Translations under genes and position numbers: made by a program | The notes under the pieces: generated by a model | The model's database searches: none | Seen by the model: only the letters and a program-made list of their open reading frames with translations | What the model was told of the DNA's origin: nothing | Shown: piece by piece, positions 60,388 to 64,000 of the stretch | Position numbering within the stretch: the stretch's first letter is position 1 | How the letters are laid out: every line of letters starts with the position of its first letter | DNA from: Streptomyces sp. SJL17-4 | Lineage (GTDB): Bacteria; Actinomycetota; Actinomycetes; Streptomycetales; Streptomycetaceae | Length of the DNA: 64,000 nt | Assembly: GCF_036826855.1 (NCBI RefSeq) | Contig: NZ_CP104578.1 | Coordinates: 1,488,001 to 1,552,000, forward strand | Reading direction: 5' to 3'

Positions 60388-60452
60388 GGGGTGGTGCGCC
60401 TTCCGTCGTACATTCCAGGCCATCGTCCGGTACGTACGAACAGGCGTCCAAA

Positions 60453-62639
60453 TCAGTGGTTTTTGTCCTGCGCGACCGGCCCATCAACCGGAAGAAGTGA
60501 TTCCGATCGGTCCGTGGACGGCGAAATCTCCAGCGGCACCTGCGGGCCCGAGCACTCCCGCAGCCAGCGCCGCAGCACCCGGTGCACCTGCTCCGCGCCG
60601 ACCAGCTCCTCCCCCGCGCCGACCGGCGGCGACAGCTCCGGCGGCGAGAGGAGGAAGGGGTGCGACTGCTCGCCGCCGAGGCCGCCGTGCGAGCCGATCT
60701 GCTCCTCGAAGGCGTGCACGGTGCCCGTCGCCGGGTCGTACATCGAGTTGACCATGACGTCCGCGACGTGCGGAAAGCCGTCCGTACGCCGTACCGCCCG
60801 CGCCGCGCCCCGGCCGAAGACGGCGAGCGGCCCCCCGTCGTCGAGGTCGGCGACCGGCACCTCCACCCCGTCGCGGGCGAGCACCACCGAGCCGTGCTCG
60901 GCGCTCGCCACCAGGACGAAACCGACGCCCGGATGGTGGGCGAGGGTGCGGAGCAGAGCCGGGTGGCGCCGGTCGATCTCCTCCCGGGTCATCCGGTGCG
61001 GCACGTCGGGGAACGAGATGAGACCGAGGTTGCCCGAGGCGAGGACGACCGGCTCGGAGGGCCGGGCGGGCAGCTCCTTCGCGCTCTCGCCGGTCTCGTC
61101 GACCGGCCGGTGCAGCGCGAGGCGCAGCGCGTCCCTGGCCGCGTCCCGCGCCTCCGAACCTCCCCCGGACTCCGTCTGGGGGTGCCCCCATCGGGTCCGG
61201 CGCACCCGGCGCGGCACCGGAAGCCCGCACCCGGCCCTGACCAGATCCTTGAGCGTCAGCCCGTACGCGCTCTCGAAGGTCTCGCCGGGACTCTGCCCGT
61301 GGTCGGAGAGCAGCACGATCCGGTACGGGCGGGGGGCGTGCTCAGCGACGGTGGCGATCAGCGCGATCGAGCGGTCGAGGCGGCGCAGGACCTGGTCGGT
61401 GTCCCGGCCGTGCGGGCCCGAGTGGTGGGCGACCTCGTCGTAGGCGACGAGGTCGGCGTAGACGGCGGTGCGGCCGGCGAGCATGTCCCCCATCACCGCC
61501 GAGACGACGACGTCCCGCTCCACGACCGTCGCGAAGGCGCGCACGAAGGGGTACGTGCCGCCGCGCGAGACCCTCGGGGTCTCGCGGCGGAGCAGTGCCC
61601 GGGTCGACTGGAAGATCTCGCGGACGCACTCGGTGACCAGCGATCCGGCGGTACGGACGGCGTTGGCCGGGTCGGAGAAGTAGGCGAAGTAGCCGGCGCG
61701 CGAGCGGTTGCGCGGGCCGCGCCGGGCGGCCATCGACAGGACCAGCGCGAGCTGGTCGGCGCCGCCGCTGAACAGGTTGCCGCGCGAGGCCCCGTCGACG
61801 GTGAGCAGGCCGCCGTCCCCGGTGCGGCGCACGGCCCGGCGCTGGAGCTCCACGGCGCTCGCCGGGCGGTTCGACACCATGAGGCGGCCGGTGTCCTTCT
61901 CGTACCAGCGGAAGGCGGGCACGTCCTCGTTGGAGCCGTGCAGGATGCCGAGCTGGCTGGCGCCGGTCTGGCTGGACCAGTCGGTGCGCCAGGGGGTGAG
62001 CCGGTGGCCGGCGTCGATCCAGGACGCCACGGTCGGCATGAGCCCGTCGGCGACGGCGCCGCGCAGGACGTGGTGGCCGACGCCGTCGAGCTGGAGGAAG
62101 ACCGTCCCGGGTACCTGCTCGGGGGCGTCGTCCGAGGCTCGCGGCCGGGTCCGGCCGGTGAGCCGGTAGAGCCGGCGCCGGTAGGCGTCGTCGTCGCGGA
62201 CGGCGAGGCCGGTGGAGGTGGCGGAGGCGACGGCGGACATGACGGCGGCGACCACGACGGCGGTCTCGGGGTTGGCGGCGCCCCGCCCGTCGGGGATCAG
62301 CCAGAGCGCGACGAGCAGCAGCGAGCCGTTGAGGAAGAAGACCAGCAGGCCGAGTACGAGGGCGGGGACGAGCAGCAGGGCCCGCACGACCACCGGCCAC
62401 ACGAGCGCGCCGAGCAGACCGAACGCGCCGGCCGCGGCGGCGGCGGTGAGCGCCGTCCGCGTGAAGGTGTCGCCGTCGGCGGACTGCAGCTCGAAGTCGG
62501 GGAGCAGCCCGGCGAGGATCAGCATCGTGAGCGTGGACACCGCCCAGACGGCGATCACCCGCCCCAGTGCCCTGCCCGCGGACCGCCAGCGGTCGGCGCC
62601 ACCCCATCGCCCGTCACCCACGGCCGCTACACCTTTCAC
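60453..62639 (-). CDS. Holin-like / phosphodiesterase fusion protein
   Basis: 728 residues. Four hydrophobic segments at about 28-155 resemble a phage-holin-4-type membrane domain (common in actinobacterial proteins of this type and not evidence of phage). The rest is an alkaline-phosphatase-superfamily phosphodiesterase: VFLQLDGVGHHVL (metal Asp), SSQTGASQLGILHG (nucleophile region), YADLVAYDEVAHHSGP and LLSDHGQSPGETF. The GTG start at 62639 is uncertain. A palindromic insert lies in frame at 61158-61195. Confidence 0.83.
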   Translation of the reverse strand: MKGVAAVGDGRWGGADRWRSAGRALGRVIAVWAVSTLTMLILAGLLPDFELQSADGDTFTRTALTAAAAAGAFGLLGALVWPVVVRALLLVPALVLGLLVFFLNGSLLLVALWLIPDGRGAANPETAVVVAAVMSAVASATSTGLAVRDDDAYRRRLYRLTGRTRPRASDDAPEQVPGTVFLQLDGVGHHVLRGAVADGLMPTVASWIDAGHRLTPWRTDWSSQTGASQLGILHGSNEDVPAFRWYEKDTGRLMVSNRPASAVELQRRAVRRTGDGGLLTVDGASRGNLFSGGADQLALVLSMAARRGPRNRSRAGYFAYFSDPANAVRTAGSLVTECVREIFQSTRALLRRETPRVSRGGTYPFVRAFATVVERDVVVSAVMGDMLAGRTAVYADLVAYDEVAHHSGPHGRDTDQVLRRLDRSIALIATVAEHAPRPYRIVLLSDHGQSPGETFESAYGLTLKDLVRAGCGLPVPRRVRRTRWGHPQTESGGGSEARDAARDALRLALHRPVDETGESAKELPARPSEPVVLASGNLGLISFPDVPHRMTREEIDRRHPALLRTLAHHPGVGFVLVASAEHGSVVLARDGVEVPVADLDDGGPLAVFGRGAARAVRRTDGFPHVADVMVNSMYDPATGTVHAFEEQIGSHGGLGGEQSHPFLLSPPELSPPVGAGEELVGAEQVHRVLRRWLRECSGPQVPLEISPSTDRSESLLPVDGPVAQDKNH
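61158..61195. repeat. In-frame palindromic insert
   Basis: CCTCCCCCGGACTCCGTCTG followed by GGGGTGCCCCCATCGGG resembles the short palindromic extragenic repeats scattered in Streptomyces genomes. It encodes RWGHPQTESGGGSE between two protein segments without breaking frame. Confidence 0.5.
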
Positions 62640-62749
62640 CCGTTTCCTGCCTCAAGCGTGGCACAACGCCCACGGTCGGCGGGGAAAACGGGTGACGGCG
62701 ATCGGCCCGGGTGTGTCAGGTCGTCGTGTGGTCGTACGAGCCGATGTAC

Positions 62750-62824
62750 GTCAGGTCGCTGATTGCGGAGAGACGTCGGGTCGCTGATTGCGTAGAGACG
62801 TCAGCTCGTTGATTGCGGAGCGAC
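62750..62824. repeat. Three 25-bp tandem repeats
   Basis: Units at 62750, 62775 and 62800 share GATTGCG and AGAC; the second and third differ at a few positions. They sit between the phosphodiesterase start and the stop of the recombinase-like gene (62829). GACGTC recurs at unit boundaries. Confidence 0.88.
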
Positions 62825-62828
62825 GACG

Positions 62829-63245
62829 TCAACAGCCGTCGTACCCGGCCGTCGGCATCGAGAGCCGCCGGTGGACCCCCGCCTTGGCCGCCGCGTCGTA
62901 CTCCGGCTCGCACGCCGGCCCGTCGGAACACGCGGTCTCCAGCCGTACCCCGCGCCGCGCGCACTCCGCGCGGAAGCCGGGCACGGAGGTCAACGCGCGG
63001 GCGAGGACCCGCTCGTTGGCGGCGACGAACAGGTCGACCGCCCCCGCCTCCACGTCCCTCCACAGGGCCTCGTGATCGGGCCGGATCCCGTAGAACAGCA
63101 GCTGGCGGGCGACCACGTACCCCTGGTCGTCGGCCCAGCGGGCACACACCGCGTGTTGACGGCGCGTGTCCACGAGGAAGGGGTCGCTGTCCAGCTCTTC
63201 GAGCGGGGTGAGGCTGGCGATCGCCGCCACCCGAACGTCGTCCAT
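62829..63245 (-). CDS. Serine-recombinase-like N-terminal domain protein, catalytic Ser absent
   Basis: 138 residues. The pattern RVAAIASLT...DPFLVDTRRQHAVCARWADDQGYVVARQ...DHEALWRDVEAGAVDLFVAANERVLARAL...FRAECARRGVRLETAC follows the fold of serine-resolvase catalytic domains, but the YxRxS catalytic serine and the RxxR arginines are replaced. It is probably a non-catalytic relative; identity is inferred by eye only. ATG 63245. It is divergent from the metallo-beta-lactamase-fold gene. Confidence 0.6.
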   Translation of the reverse strand: MDDVRVAAIASLTPLEELDSDPFLVDTRRQHAVCARWADDQGYVVARQLLFYGIRPDHEALWRDVEAGAVDLFVAANERVLARALTSVPGFRAECARRGVRLETACSDGPACEPEYDAAAKAGVHRRLSMPTAGYDGC

Positions 63246-63305
63246 GGGCCGACCCTACTGCGGGACGGCACGGCCGAACATCCTCCGGCGCCCGCTCCGG
63301 ACATT

Positions 63306-63329
63306 TACCCTCGATACGGAGTGAGGGTA
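63306..63329. promoter_or_regulatory. Inverted repeat in a divergent promoter region
   Basis: TACCCTC-N10-GAGGGTA with perfect 7-bp arms in the 146-bp gap between the recombinase-like gene and the metallo-beta-lactamase-fold gene. A likely operator. Confidence 0.45.
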
Positions 63330-63391
63330 CGAGCGCGGACATCGTGAACGGCGGTGGACGACGGCCGGAACCCGCGACGACGGAAGGCGGC

Positions 63392-64000
63392 ATGCCGGTG
63401 GAGGTCACCTGGTGGGGTCACGCGACCTGCACGGTCGAGGACTCCGGGGTCCGCTTCCTCACCGATCCGCTGTTCGCACGGCGGCTCGCGCACCTGCGGC
63501 GGCGGCGCGGCGCCCTGCCGCCGCCCGAGGCCGCGGTCGCGGAGGCCGTCCTCGTCTCGCACCTCCACTCCGATCATCTTCACCTGCCGTCACTGGCGCG
63601 GCTCGCGCCCGGAACGCTGCTCGTCGTGCCGCGCGGCGCCCCCGCCGCCGTACCTGGGCTGCGCAGGCTCGACGGGAACGGGCTGCGGCTCACCGAGGTG
63701 GAGCCGGGCGACACGGTGACGGTCGAGGGCGTGACCGTACGGGCCGTGCCGGCGCGCCACGACGGACGGCGGCTGCCGGTGGGGCCGCACCGCGCCCCCG
63801 CGCTCGGGTACGTCGTCGAGGGAGAGGCGCGGACCTACTTCGCCGGGGACACCGGACTCTTCGACGAGATGGCGGAGGCGGTGGGCCCGGTGGACGTGGC
63901 GCTGCTGCCGGTCGGCGGCTGGGGCCCGTACCTCGGTCACGGCCATCTCGACGCCGGCCGGGCGGCCGAGGCGCTCGCCGCGCTGTCGCCCGCGGCGGCC
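63392..64000 (+). CDS. Metallo-beta-lactamase-fold hydrolase (partial)
   Basis: At least 203 residues, running off the window end. TWWGHATCTVED at the start and HLHSDH (H57-H62) are metal-binding; ARHDG and YFAGDTGLFDE follow. UlaG/YcbX-like MBL-fold hydrolases of this layout act on phosphodiesters or lactones. ATG 63392 has GGAAGG upstream. Truncated only by the window boundary. Confidence 0.88.
   Translation, partial: MPVEVTWWGHATCTVEDSGVRFLTDPLFARRLAHLRRRRGALPPPEAAVAEAVLVSHLHSDHLHLPSLARLAPGTLLVVPRGAPAAVPGLRRLDGNGLRLTEVEPGDTVTVEGVTVRAVPARHDGRRLPVGPHRAPALGYVVEGEARTYFAGDTGLFDEMAEAVGPVDVALLPVGGWGPYLGHGHLDAGRAAEALAALSPAAA

Noticed and set aside
60453..62639. Phage holin, suggesting a prophage
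   Set aside because: The holin-like membrane segments are fused to a phosphodiesterase, a common actinobacterial protein type, and no other phage genes are present.
62750..62824. Three 25-bp repeats considered as a CRISPR array
   Set aside because: The units abut with no spacers and are imperfect; there are no cas genes.

Overview
This 64 kb window is high-GC actinobacterial chromosome, almost certainly Streptomyces. The evidence is G/C-rich third codon positions throughout, frequent GTG starts, a WhiB-family regulator, an XRE/DUF397/ATP-binding regulatory trio, a class E/F-type sortase, and many start codons that sit 6-8 nt after a TANNNT -10 hexamer (leaderless transcripts). There is no phage, IS element, rRNA or CRISPR array. 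The only RNA gene seen is tRNA-Leu(GAG) at about 18.6 kb. I count 59 protein genes, the last cut by the window end.

Layout. 0-5.5 kb: a WhiB-like protein, an IclR regulator behind two matching palindromes, a TetR regulator that probably also controls an alpha/beta hydrolase, and a divergent split NHEJ pair (LigD-type polymerase domain protein and an ATP-dependent DNA ligase). 5.8-12.3 kb: a DHA2-type exporter with a C-terminal cytoplasmic domain, a YchJ-like protein, a GH4 glycosidase and a secreted M64 peptidase. 12.4-18.7 kb: methyltransferases, the XRE/DUF397/ATP-binding module, a membrane protein, a PhnA-like protein and the tRNA.

18.9-27.5 kb is the most distinctive region: a tight minus-strand operon, mostly with 4-7 nt overlaps, running MIPS-like inositol phosphate synthase, UbiA-like prenyltransferase, sugar-phosphate isomerase, EboA, TatD/EboB, EboE, an alkaline-phosphatase-superfamily protein (EboF-like) and a Tat-exported isomerase-like protein. 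It resembles the ebo cluster of cyanobacteria and other bacteria. The usual EboD (a dehydroquinate-synthase-type sugar-phosphate cyclase) is absent, and another sugar-phosphate cyclase (MIPS) occupies the operon. 27.7-39.2 kb looks functionally linked: a 1245-residue secreted protein (PQQ-type sugar dehydrogenase, PKD, carbohydrate-binding, ThuA and DUF1080 domains), an isomerase, a Gfo/Idh/MocA oxidoreductase, a ribose-type ABC transporter and a ROK regulator. A matching 24-nt imperfect dyad lies upstream of the ROK gene and of the secreted dehydrogenase gene, suggesting one regulon.

39.3-64 kb carries general chromosomal genes: sortase plus a cell-surface protein, a KAS III-like enzyme, a 2Fe-2S protein coupled to an isochorismatase-fold protein, a bile-acid/sodium-symporter-like transporter with a divergent LysR regulator, an acyl-CoA synthetase, an aldo/keto reductase, a ricin-type lectin, a methyltransferase with a His-rich N-terminus, an AraC regulator divergent from an NmrA-like reductase, a pterin carbinolamine dehydratase, an XRE/MmyB-type regulator, an LtrA membrane protein, an Abhydrolase_9 membrane hydrolase, an APC permease, a holin-like/phosphodiesterase fusion, a serine-recombinase-like protein lacking the catalytic serine, and a partial metallo-beta-lactamase-fold gene.

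A recurring structural feature is short tandem repeats (6-28 bp units) at gene 3' ends, in intergenic gaps and inside coding regions, often overlapping stop codons. Functions are assigned from motifs and recalled family knowledge; no database search was run.
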